DNA from: Citrus sinensis
Taxonomy: Eukaryota; Streptophyta; Magnoliopsida; Sapindales; Rutaceae
Direction of reading: 5' to 3'
DNA length: 64,000 nt
Assembly: GCF_022201045.2 (NCBI RefSeq)
Contig: NC_068558.1
Coordinates: 51,439,501 to 51,503,500 of the forward strand
Below the pieces are notes generated by a model, which did not search any database, was not told where the DNA came from, and saw nothing but the letters and a program-made list of their open reading frames with translations. Shown here in pieces: positions 11,427 through 22,000 of this stretch. The translations under genes were made by a program, and so were the position numbers. Numbering within the stretch: the stretch's first letter is position 1; the number at the start of each line of letters is the position of its first letter.

Positions 11427-13897
11427 CTTACAACCACTCCCAACCCAGCAATTTGGTTCTTAATCTTCATGGCTGCATCCACATTAATTTTAAACCAGCC
11501 ACTAGGAGAGGGGTTCCAGACCTGCTATTTATTCATTTGCTGCTTTTCCGAAACTTTTGTAAATGGCTTTTTGATTCTTCTGTAAGATTCCAAGCTTGCC
11601 TGAGCTCTTGTAATTGATAATTGTGAATCTTCTCTCTTATTCTCAAAGATGAAAAGATTCCGCGAGTACCAAATGACCCAACATAAAACAATTATCAATT
11701 CCAGCTCCATTTTGCATTTTTTTCCCTGAATTTATAGGAACACAACCATCAAATCTTTGTGTTCCAGCTTATTAATCTCCTTTGCAAATGCAATATTCTT
11801 CCACACTTTTTCAGCTGCTTTGCATTCTAATAGTGCATGAAAAATATCCTCACTTTTCAATCTGCATCTCTGACAAATAGGGCTTTCGACAATCTTCCTT
11901 CTCCAAAGATTAGAATTTGTTGGCAAGAGATTCGTAACTGCTCACCACATTAAAATCTTAATTTTTTTTTTCTGGTAACTCAATAGCCCAAATAACATTA
12001 CATTGACTTTGCAAGCTGTCTGAGCTACATAGATTGTCTGGGAACTTCAACTTCAATGCAATTTGATATCCACTTTTTACTGAATGTCACCCATATTTAT
12101 TATAGTGCCATAAATACTGATATGGCTTTGGAGTCCTCGGGAGCTGAATTCGAATAATCATTGATGTATCTTCCTTCATAAAGTGCTAATAAATCTTTTC
12201 CTTTTTCTTGTGCTAGGTCTCATCAATCAGATCAGCTACTACTGCTTGAGGGTCCATTGTTGGTGGTGAGAAAAGTTTAAAGGCTTCCGGTCTTGGCAAC
12301 AAATTACTTTTGTAAATGCACACCTGGTTTCCACAGCCCATTTTCCACCTTAAGCCTTTCTGTAAAATTTGTCTACCTTATAAGATGCTTCTCCAGACAA
12401 ATGATGGATTTGATCCCAATTTTGCCTCCATAAAATTGGATTGTTTGAAATACTTTGCCTTAACACTCTTGACATTAAAGAGTCAGGATGCTGGATAATT
12501 CTCCATCATTGTTTCGCAATCAATGCTTGGTTGAAACTTGAGCAAACATGGAAACCCAACCCTTTTCTCATCTTTGCGTGACAAAGCTTCTCCCATTTGG
12601 TCTAATGAATGTCTCTACGATATGTTTTTATCCCCACCAAAATCTGGCTATTTCATTTTGAATATCTTCACAAATGTTTGAAGGGAGCTTGAACACACTT
12701 ATTGCATAAGCCAAAACCGCTTGAGCCACTGCCTTTATAAGCACTTCCCACCCCCCACTTGAAAAGAATTTACTCTGCTAACTTGATAGCTTGTTTAATA
12801 CCCTCAATTTTATCTCATTGAAAATTTTGACTTTTCTCCTCCCCACCATAGATGGAAAACTCTTGTATTTTTTATGCTTTAAAACTACATTGAGTTGAAA
12901 AATACCCTTGATTATATCTATTTGGCTAGCATGAACATTGCTACTGAAAAACATTGAGGACTTCTCATAGTTAAAAATCTGCACTGAAGCTGAAGCATAA
13001 CAATAAAAAATGATTTTCAAGCTACTCTAATCTTTGTTTGTTGCTCTAGTGAACATTAAACTATCATCCGCAAATAGTAAGTGTGTAATTGATAGATTGC
13101 CGTTGAACTTCAGGTCATGTATGATCTGGTTTCGTTTAGCCTGCACAAGCATGTTGGAAAAGACTTCTGCACATAAAAGGAATAAATATAGTGATAGAGG
13201 ACGACCATGTCTCAACCCCTTTTGGGATTGAATTTGACCATTTGGCACCCCATTTATCAGAACTGAAAAGGAAGTAGTAGTGATACATTTCATTGTCAAA
13301 GCAATCCAATTAAAAGAGAAACCTAGCTTATGCATTGTACACCTCAAAAAGTTTTATTCCACCCGATTATATGCTTTATTGATATCCAATTTTAGAGCTA
13401 TCAAACCTTTCTTCTTTCTCATGCCCTGCCTTGCCTTATCTTATTAAGACATTCATAATCAGTGATTATGTTGTCTGTAATAAGTCTATTCGGAATGAAC
13501 GCACTTTGGTTTGGGGAAATAATTTTATTTAAGATATGCTTCAACCTATTAGCCATTGATTTTACAATAATTTTATAAATAACATTACAAAGATTTATGG
13601 GTCGAAATTCACTCACTGATCCAAACTTTATGATTTTCGGAATTAAAGCAATATAGGTGTGATTGAGGGTTGCTAGGTTACCTTTCCTGTCGAGGATGTG
13701 TAAACAATAGGCGTATATTAATTTAACCGAAATAATAAAAGATAGACAATAGACATTTTTTTAATCTAATTTATTATTTTTAGAATACGAATATCTACAG
13801 GCACGTGAGTTGCACGTTACCTCCAGGGCTTCAAACCTCAACCGCCAATTTTAACCAACAGTTTCTGCCTTGATATTATCTGCAATCACATTCAGCG

Positions 13898-14783
13898 ATG
13901 GCTACAAGTCGATGCTTTCTACTACTCCCCATTTCTTTGAATCTTCCTAATTGTAACGCTAATTCTTCTAAACGCCAACGACGAGTTCATAATCATGCCT
14001 CTAGAAATACATGCTCGTCCACCACTAACCAATCGCAATCAGCCAAGCAAGAACTCCTAAACCTCATCGCAGACCAAGACCGAGGACTCAAAACTCAGAA
14101 AGATCCTAACAAGCGATCCTCAATCATCAAAGCGATCGACGATATGGCTGTTCTGGGCAGCGATATGGACACCACCGGTGATTCGCTATCTGCCACGTGG
14201 CGCTTGCTCTGGACCACGGAGAAAGAGCAACTATTCATCATTGAGAAAGCCTACTTGTTTGGTACACAAACCGGTGACGTCCTGCAGGTGATTGATGTTG
14301 AGAAAAAGGTTCTCAATAATGTAATTACTTTTCCTCCCGATGGAGTTTTCTTTGTGAGGTCCAATATTGAGATTGCTTCGCCTCAACGAGTGAATTTCAG
14401 GTAATATAAAAGAAATACCGTTTACCGATGCAGATATTGCATGAAATCAGATTATTTGTGAGTGATTCTACTTTTTAGGTTTACAAGCGCAGTTCTACGT
14501 GGGAAAAATTGGGAAGTACCATTGCCACCGTTTGGGAAAGGCTGGTGAGTGCTTGCTTTCTCTATTTTCTGAATGTGAGCCTTTCCTATCAAATGTAGAT
14601 TGTTAATTGCTTAGCTAGAAGTGATTAAGACTGTACTAGAAGTGATTAACACTATGCTATGTTGTCTCGTTGTGCTTCCATAGGTTTGAAACTGTGTACC
14701 TTGATGATGAGATTCGAGTTGTGAAGGACATCAGGGGAGACTATTTAGTCGTTGAACGCGCTCCTTATCAGTGGACAGAGTGA
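13898..14783 (+). CDS. FBN9: Plastid-lipid-associated protein / fibrillin, FBN9 (PAP11) type
   Basis: Three exons (13898-14400, 14479-14544, 14684-14783) with GT-AG introns encode about 222 residues. The first 50 or so residues are Ser/Asn/Arg-rich with few acidic residues, as in a chloroplast transit peptide. The PAP/fibrillin domain follows, with LLNLIADQDRGL, LSATWRLLWTTEKEQLFII, GDVLQVIDVEKK, NNVITFPPDG, RVNFRFTSAVLRGKNWE, PPFGKGWFETVYLDDEIRV and the C-terminal GDYLVVERAPYQWTE. Fibrillins are lipocalin-like lipid-associated proteins of plastoglobules and thylakoids; the exact role of this member is not settled. Length, intron phase and the terminal motif agree with the small FBN9/PAP11 subgroup, though I assigned the subgroup from memory of the family. 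The start is the first methionine before the transit-like region. A diverged copy of the last exon lies 540 bp downstream. Confidence 0.9.
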
Positions 14784-15326
14784 TGAACGAAGCTTTTGCT
14801 CTACTTAGTTGAATGTGAGTTCCCCTTGTCATTTAGTCAGATTAATTTCCATCCAATAGTATTGCATCATCTTGATTTGGTTGGATTCTCTTTCATATGC
14901 TGATCTTTTATAATTTTTTTGCAGCAATTCTACTTTCAACCATTGATTTGTTTGCTCACATGTATCTATGTATATATGAGGTAAAAAGTTTCACCTCAAT
15001 GCCTCTAATGTCTAACGTTTTTCTCTGAAACCTAGATTTAGAACTTTGGTGTTATGTAATTTAAAGTAACTCTCCCCTATTTTCTGCCCTCGTTTTTTTT
15101 TTTTTTTTTTTACCCCTCAATCATCTTGTTTTGAATCAATCAAGTTGGTTCTTGAATCTATTGTACCGTTTTCCACTTCATAAATTTAATCTGATAGCCA
15201 TTTTGAGTCATTAAAGTTTTCCTTCTTGTCAGTCACAACTCCTGACTTGATGAATACCATGCTTATTCATCTGCTAAATTTCAGAGATGGTGACATTCTT
15301 GGTAATGAATGCCCAATCTCTGCAGG

Positions 15327-15427
15327 TTTCGATCTGTTTATCTAGATGATAACATTCGGATTGCAAAGGATATTTATGGAGATTATCAAGTTTGTAAATT
15401 GTACTCCTTACTACTGGAAAGAGTAAG
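15327..15427 (+). pseudogene. Duplicated last exon of the FBN9 gene
   Basis: After a good acceptor (ctctgcag, ending 15326) the sequence encodes FRSVYLDDNIRIAKDIYGDY, clearly related to the real exon 3 (FETVYLDDEIRVVKDIRGDY). It then carries one extra T within the region matching LVVERAPYQWTE. In the shifted frame the remainder still reads VVNCTPYYWKE followed by a stop, matching the end of the real protein. Flanking intron sequence is not duplicated as far as I can see. It is either a decaying duplicate or a rarely used alternative terminal exon; spliced in place of exon 3 it would give a different, slightly longer tail. Confidence 0.75.
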
Positions 15428-15439
15428 GTATGATAACTT

Positions 15440-16680
15440 ATAGTTTACCACCCTTCATTTACAGATTTTTAGAAGGTGTCTGTAGCTCACAGGGTCAACT
15501 CAGGGAAGTCCTTGGAACTATTATTCTTCTATAAACATAATTGCTCTCTAGTCTCTTTATTGTACAGTTATTGGATTCTTGTCTTCCAGCCTTACACTTT
15601 GTATATGAATCAAGCTCATTTCAAACATATTGTAAACTAAGGTTATTGTCACTTTTTGGAGATTTGAGGCATGCTCCTAAAAGCTGCTTCCTGTGAACAG
15701 GTTGGTCACAAAACCTTTATGTCTTATACCGTGCAAAGTTGTGTATAACAATGTTGTGCTTACATGTGAACTATAATGATGCACCTCTTCTCTAATTGTC
15801 ATCAGTAACCTCTTTCTTGCTCTATTTGCATGTTTCTTTGTGTCTATAAATCTAACGGGTTTATCGGAAAATGTGATGTAATATTTTGGATCGGCACAAC
15901 TGGAATGCTGGCTTTGCTTCAATTATGTTCCTTTGCAGTGCATGAAGAGTGTACAACTCATAGTCTTGTTAATGAATACCACCCTCCAAAAGTAAGTGGC
16001 TTAAAACTTTAGTTTGTTGGTTCTCCAAATGTTAAGACCCTCAAAGACACTTTGCTTTTATTTTCCTTTATCAAAATACTGATGTTCTCTTGGTGTTATT
16101 GATCGGTTTTATGCTTCCTGGAATCATTTTCAGTTGTCATTCACGCATCTCTTTGTTTGATGTTTCCTCTTTGAAAATGTTGTCTCCACCTGGGGGGACT
16201 TCCTCCTTGTATGCTTTCTAGTTCATTTACTTGGCAAAATACTAAAATTGAATTTGAGGCAAATTCTTTGCTTTCATCTTCACCTTTGCAAATACTCTTT
16301 GGGCCCTTGACCTTGGGAATTCTTGGGCTTTAACTTATATCATTCGACAAGGATCCAAGCAAGTGCTTTTTCCTGTCCACGGGGTGTTGGCCCAAAGTGA
16401 CTTTCATTCAATAAAATACGGTTGCTTTTTAGTTGTGTTTACAATAGCATTCAAAATCTGGAAAATAAACAGTTTTTTTTTTACACTAATATTTTTTGCC
16501 GCTCATTCTGACCACGATAAGGTAGTTAAATTGGGTTAGAAACTTAGGATAATGTAAAAATAGGAATATGGGTGGGATTTTATAATAGATTGTAGGGCTT
16601 GTTGATTGTGCCCTAAGTAGGCGTGCAAATCTTGTTTTCAGTGGTTTTCGGATCTTCACGTGTGGGCGTAAACATGCTAA
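15440..16680. other. Intergenic sequence, no gene recognised
   Basis: No conserved coding sequence is seen. The sequence is less AT-biased than other spacers and may include 3' untranslated or old duplicated material from the fibrillin locus. Confidence 0.4.
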
Positions 16681-16690
16681 TTTTTTTTTT

Positions 16691-17135
16691 GGGTTAATTT
16701 TGTCCTGCCCCCAACTGTTTCAACATTTTTCGCCACACACCCATATGTTTCGAAAATACTCACTCCACACCCAATTCCGTTAATTTGACCGTTATGTTTA
16801 ACGGAGCTATTTGAAATTTAAGTAAATGTCCAAAATACCCCTTATCTTGAATTAGAGAAAAATAAAATGAGATAAAATATTAATTTAATAATTAATGTTT
16901 ACATTAAAAAAATTTATTTAAAGGTAATTAATAATAATTTCATCAATTAAATTATCAAATAAATTTAATTTATCATCATCAAATAATATTTAGGATATGA
17001 ATTTCCAAATTTGCCCTTTGACCGTTAGAATAAACGGTCAAATTAACGGAATTGGGTGTGGAGTGAGTATTTTCGAAACATATGGGTGTGTGGTGAAATA
17101 TGTTGAAACAGTTGGGTGCAGGACAAAATTATCCC
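16691..17135 (+). mobile_element. Mutator-like MITE, 445 bp, copy 1
   Basis: The element begins gggttaattttgtcctgc and ends with a near inverted copy of its own start (gcaggacaaaattatccc). TIRs are about 100 bp and enclose an AT-rich core. It is flanked by nine T residues on each side (16682-16690 and 17136-17144), compatible with a 9-bp Mutator-type target duplication in a T run. There is no coding capacity. It appears identical by eye, in opposite orientation, to the element at 18049. Confidence 0.85.
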
Positions 17136-17144
17136 TTTTTTTTT

Positions 17145-18039
17145 CCATGTCATATTCTATTTGTCTATTCTATTGTAACTCAATAAAGCTTCCACTAAAT
17201 TTAGATTCATAGTTTGGTTTCATTTGGCTTGGGAACCCCTCATTTGTTGCCTCTGTAACCTTGTTTATTCCCAAGCCAAATGGTTTCTTTATTGAAAGTT
17301 TGTAACCTTGTTGCCTCTGTACTCAGATTCACTATTTAGCTTTCTACTTTATACTTCACGTACAAATACCTTCAGCTGGCTACTCTTTTGTTGATTACGG
17401 TTTTACGTGCGGTCCTGGGTTGCCGGTAAAAATCCTGCTTAGCAAATCTAATCCGAACCCCAGCTTCCAGAGCTCAAATCCAGGGAGGCCAAGAATTTTG
17501 CATGATTCACATGTAATGGCGAATAATGGGACCAGTGGTCAATTTAGAAAATGGGTAGGATCTGCCCCATCGGACAATCAACAATCAACTTTAGTTGCAC
17601 GTTGGTACATTACCGGCTTGCAAACAATAATGTTGGGTGTACGGAATCAGATCCCTGAGCCAAAAATGCATAGGCAAAAAGCAAGGCTGTTGGGGTTGTG
17701 GGCGCATCATGGGTGTGCGAGTGAACCAGATAAAAAGTTGTAATAAAATGGTGGGTGAATGGGGGCCAACCATAATTGGATTGGACCTGAAATGGCCTTT
17801 AGGGATTTAAATGTGGGGCCCGGGTGGGGCTGTCTTAAGTCTTAGCCTTACATTGTTGGGTAGGCGACAACTGACAGACAGTGATGATGCTGATGCACAT
17901 CAATCAACCAGCTACTTGTTTTAGAATCAGAATTTGCTAGCTAAGTTACGTAATGTCGACAAGCTCAGACTCGGGGCGGACGTGGTTCGTTGATTCTATT
18001 TGATGTTGATCCGCATTCAACTTTTGGTATCCGGATTCA
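17145..18039. other. Spacer between the two inverted MITEs
   Basis: About 900 bp separates the inverted MITEs. No known protein is encoded. The sequence near 17400-17830 is GC-richer than the surroundings. Near 18000-18040 the sequence caacttttggtatccggat resembles the complement of the repeat end at 18990-19015, suggesting an older element into which MITE copy 2 was inserted. Confidence 0.4.
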
Positions 18040-19016
18040 TAAAAAAAAGGGATAATTTTGTCCTGCACCCAACTGTTTCAACATATTTCACCACACACCC
18101 ATATGTTTCGAAAATACTCACTCCACACCCAATTCCGTTAATTTGACCGTTTATTCTAACGGTCAAAGGGCAAATTTGGAAATTCATATCCTAAATATTA
18201 TTTGATGATGATAAATTAAATTTATTTGATAATTTAATTGATGAAATTATTATTAATTACCTTTAAATAAATTTTTTTAATGTAAACATTAATTATTAAA
18301 TTAATATTTTATCTCATTTTATTTTTCTCTAATTCAAGATAAGGGGTATTTTGGACATTTACTTAAATTTCAAATAGCTCCGTTAAACATAACGGTCAAA
18401 TTAACGGAATTGGGTGTGGAGTGAGTATTTTCGAAACATATGGGTGTGTGGCGAAAAATGTTGAAACAGTTGGGGGCAGGACAAAATTAACCCTAAAAAA
18501 AAATATATACAGATTTAGATGCGAGTAATATTTTTATGGATTATGGACAGATTTTTTTGGATGTTTAGATCTGTATAATAATAAATTTAAATATAATTTT
18601 AAATTTAATAATTTATTTAATAAAATCAATTATAATTTAATAATTAACAATTCAATATAAATAACGTACAACAACATAAATTCATAAATGATAATTTCAC
18701 AACATAAATCAAATATAAAAAAAATATTTAAGATAAACTGATTTATTATAATATTCTCTAATTATTATTATTAATTTTTTAACATATTTTTCATAGTCAA
18801 TGAAGATTATATAGTTAAATATGCTTATACATATTAAATAAATAATTTAATTTATATATTTTTCAATTGAATTTTAATTGAACAAATGATTTAATTATTA
18901 AATAATGCAGATATGGATATCCGGCTTTCCGGATGCACACAGATCTTGATTTTTAAGATTCGGATCCACATTATTTAACATGCATATCCGGATCCAAAGT
19001 TTATTGTCATCCCTAG
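17990..19016. mobile_element. Degenerate TIR element (hAT-like ends) hosting MITE copy 2
   Basis: The right end ttggatccggatatgcatg/...gtcatccctag (complement ctagggatgacaataaactttggatcc) resembles hAT-type termini. A diverged counterpart (ttgatccgcattcaacttttggtatccgg) lies near 18005-18035. The interior is AT-rich and non-coding, split by the 445-bp MITE. No convincing 8-bp target duplication is found, so boundaries and class are uncertain. Confidence 0.4.
18049..18493 (-). mobile_element. Mutator-like MITE, 445 bp, copy 2 (inverted)
   Basis: The same 445-bp element as at 16691 lies here in reverse orientation. It has its own exact 9-bp target duplication, taaaaaaaa, at 18040-18048 and 18494-18502. 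The independent flank shows separate insertion and rules out a simple inverted segmental duplication. I saw no mismatch between the copies on visual comparison. Confidence 0.9.
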
Positions 19017-19019
19017 CGT

Positions 19020-22000
19020 GTACCACCCTTTCTCGCAAATCGGCATTTCACTCAATTACCCAACCACTCGGCCTTTGTGAGGGCAACAGTTTGAGCCCCC
19101 ACAAAAGCATTGTGGGGGCTAAAATTCTTTTCCCAATTATGAAAAATAATTGAGTGAAGGCAGCCTCCTTTCTCTCGAAATGAGAGTGGATTAGACATTT
19201 CTCGAATATTAGAGAGAGTCAAAATATGGGCTTCAATCTCAAGAATTTGTCTGATTGTAAATATATCAGTAATAGCCTCATGTAATATTAGTTGTAATTT
19301 AGGCATTAGTCCCATGTAATTCAAAATAACTTGCAATTTACACTTTGTGAATTAATTCATTTATCAATGCTTGATATGTTTCTATATCTACACTGATCAC
19401 ACATATGCAGCATGTTGTTGTTAGGCATTGCTTAACAGCATATCAGTTGAATTTGATTCAATTACTTATCTACCCTAGTTCTTAATTGCCTAATTTCTTT
19501 TATCTTCATCTATCCCAATTTTGCGTATTGTGGTTCTGCTGCCCTTGCCTAACCGCTTAAACTTTTTTCTCTTTCTCATTGAAATTCAAGTCTTTTTTAA
19601 ATGTAGAATTATTCTTCCTTTGGGAAAAAAAAGAAAGCAAGAAATATTCTATGTAAATTGCAGAATATTGCAAGAACTAAAGTCCGAATAACATTTTAGA
19701 TAGCCTTAATCATTCCGAAATACTTTTGTTAGATTTCTTTATTAATTTATAATGAAAATCTATAGAAGCACGAAGCCACCATTAACCCTAACTTTATTGA
19801 TCAAAATAATAAAGTAGATGGAACTGAACTCACTACCCAGGTTGGCGAAAAGGGAAAAGAAAAAAGATGTAATAATAGACCCCCAACATGGAAAATGCAC
19901 CATGTATATCTTGATTTGATCGCGTTAATAAAGAAGATGTGACATCGAAAAGTAATTCGTGGAATACGATATTACCTCTATATGCTAAGCCTACCCATTA
20001 CGTGAGGATTATCGTATTTAACGGCGGCGAAAATTTTATTGGGGTGGAAATTATAATTGAAAGTTGAATTAATCACGCATCCCCCGACTCGATTGCTATA
20101 TATATATATTCCAATATAAAATTTTAAAACGTGGGAAAATTCGAGAAAACATATAAATCATGTAATTTAAGTGCTTTAAATGTAAACTTTTAAAATTTTA
20201 CAGTTATATATATATGTTCAATCTGAAATTTTAAAATGAGAGAAAGTGCGGAAAACCTTTAAAGTTTTAAAGACTTAAAATTGTAAGTCTTTAAAATCGT
20301 ACGGTTTTAAAATTTTCTGAAATTTTTTCGTACTTTAAAATCTTTAATCAAATAACTACTTTATATATATATATATATAACCGTAAAATTTTCCCGTGCT
20401 TTAAATGTATGTATATATAAATGTTACACCGGGGTGGGGGGGGGGGGGGGGGGTTGTGCTTACATCCTTTAATGCTTAACCTAATATTCACAATTCAATT
20501 TTTCTTCCCATCGAGAAGAATTTCATCATTTGAGAGTCTTTAAGTTCTTACATAATTGTAGGATCTGAATCCAAATTGTGAGTCACGACATGCTCCCACC
20601 AGCGAGAATTTGTCAATGAATAAATGACTGCGCCATTTTCCCATTCATCATGGCTGGTCCCATTTCAATTAATATGTTTTTTTTTTTCATTAAAATTCTT
20701 TTCATTGTATTCGGCTATCAGAAAAAAATTGAGCTATAAATAATTGAGGTACGATATCCCACAACTTCAAATAGAGTTGAAGTAGAATATGTTAATTAGC
20801 ATGCACCATTATTATAATGCAATTAATGAAGGAGAATGATTGCACTACACCATTGCGTCGTCTGGTGCAACGTTTCCATCACCACTCTGAATCTCAATTT
20901 TTATGTGTTTTTAAATGTTGATTCCTGAAGTTTTTTTATAACTGTTCCGAGCTAATAAAAATTTACGACATATTATATACACACCACTATAAAAGTTACA
21001 ATATTAACAACAAAAAGATCAAGTAAACATTTTTAAAAACATTTGTTACAACGACGACAAAATAGCTATGAATTATATAACGTTAGTAAAAAAAATGATT
21101 ATTATTATTTAATTAATATTATCACCGTTAAGCTCGTGATTATTATTATTCGGAACCGGCTAAGTTACGTCCCACCACTGTATATTATTGATGAGACCAG
21201 AGCCTTATTATTATCATTCTTTTTATTTGTAAAGGCTGTGGAATAGAAATTTTGACGTTATATGTTCCTGTTATATGTTCCTGACATGCGAACGGTAAGG
21301 GACACTGTACGACACCGAAAATTATAGCAGTGGATCCGACCGTAGACAATCCAATTGATGGAATTCTGCTGCAAATCTTTAATGGTCCCAGCGATCCATT
21401 GCCTACGGACTGGCTCAGTGAAATCGACAAATGAAAAGGTGCATACAAATTAGGGGGAAAAAAGGTGTATCTTTTGTTGGGAGACACTTGCCTGTGTTTA
21501 AGGTACACAAAAGTTTCCGTGTCCTCTCATTTTTGTACAGCATGCATGCTTTTGCTGCAACTGATGAGTAACTAGGGTTAGGATCTTGACAGCTATGAAG
21601 GAATGAGTCTGCTGCATCAAGAAATTACGAGACACGAATAAATTACCTAACAATTTAACTTCATAATAAAGCTAGATATAAATAAAGATCATCGAATGGC
21701 TTCGTTTTGGAACCTGTAATCACGTGCGTCGTGTATGCTTGTAGTTGAATTTTAGAAGACATCGCCCGTTTTGCCCGACTCCTTCACCAGCACTTTACAC
21801 GTGGAATTTAATAATTCAATTGCAGCTCATCCCACGCATATTAACTTGGAAGTAACATAGGCTTGCCCCCATTTGTCATTTGATAAGTTCTTTAACAAGG
21901 ACGGGTCTCATACGATTCGAAGTTTTAAAGTAAGGACAAGTTAAAAAAAAAAATGCATAAACCGTATGATTTATGAGTTTTAAAATTTTAAATCTCTTAA

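Larger units (their letters stand above)
9640..13700 (-). mobile_element. Degenerate 5'-truncated LINE (L1 type with RNase H), split by a hAT insertion
   Basis: Reading on the minus strand from 13700 down, the parts of a plant L1-type ORF2 appear in order. Reverse transcriptase starts at ALIPK and EFRPINLCNVIYK (13660-13419) and continues with QKGLRHGRPLS and the catalytic LLFADDS (13027-13347). The thumb and linker region lies at 12780-13020. A zinc-finger region (CQRC...H...C, about 11732-11926) follows, then an RNase H-like domain starting WFKINVDAAMK (near 11500) and resuming at 9982-9644 with the motif IESDSQE. The endonuclease half is missing, as is normal for 5'-truncated LINE copies. 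Several stops and frameshifts separate the pieces, so it is dead. Confidence 0.88.

Noticed and set aside
11381-11617. Plus-strand reading frame across the hAT right end
   Set aside because: It spans the transposon/LINE border and is antisense to the LINE RNase H domain, so it is a chance frame.
16682-18502. One large element with 445-bp terminal inverted repeats
   Set aside because: Each 445-bp unit has its own internal TIRs and its own 9-bp flank, so two separate MITE insertions explain it better.
19052-19336. Minus-strand frame of 94 residues
   Set aside because: No recognisable motif, no neighbouring exons and AT-rich context; support is too weak for a gene call.
21600-21630. Resemblance to a miR172-type sequence (ctgctgcatcaagaaatt)
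   Set aside because: The match to the mature miRNA is partial and no paired arm for a precursor hairpin is visible.
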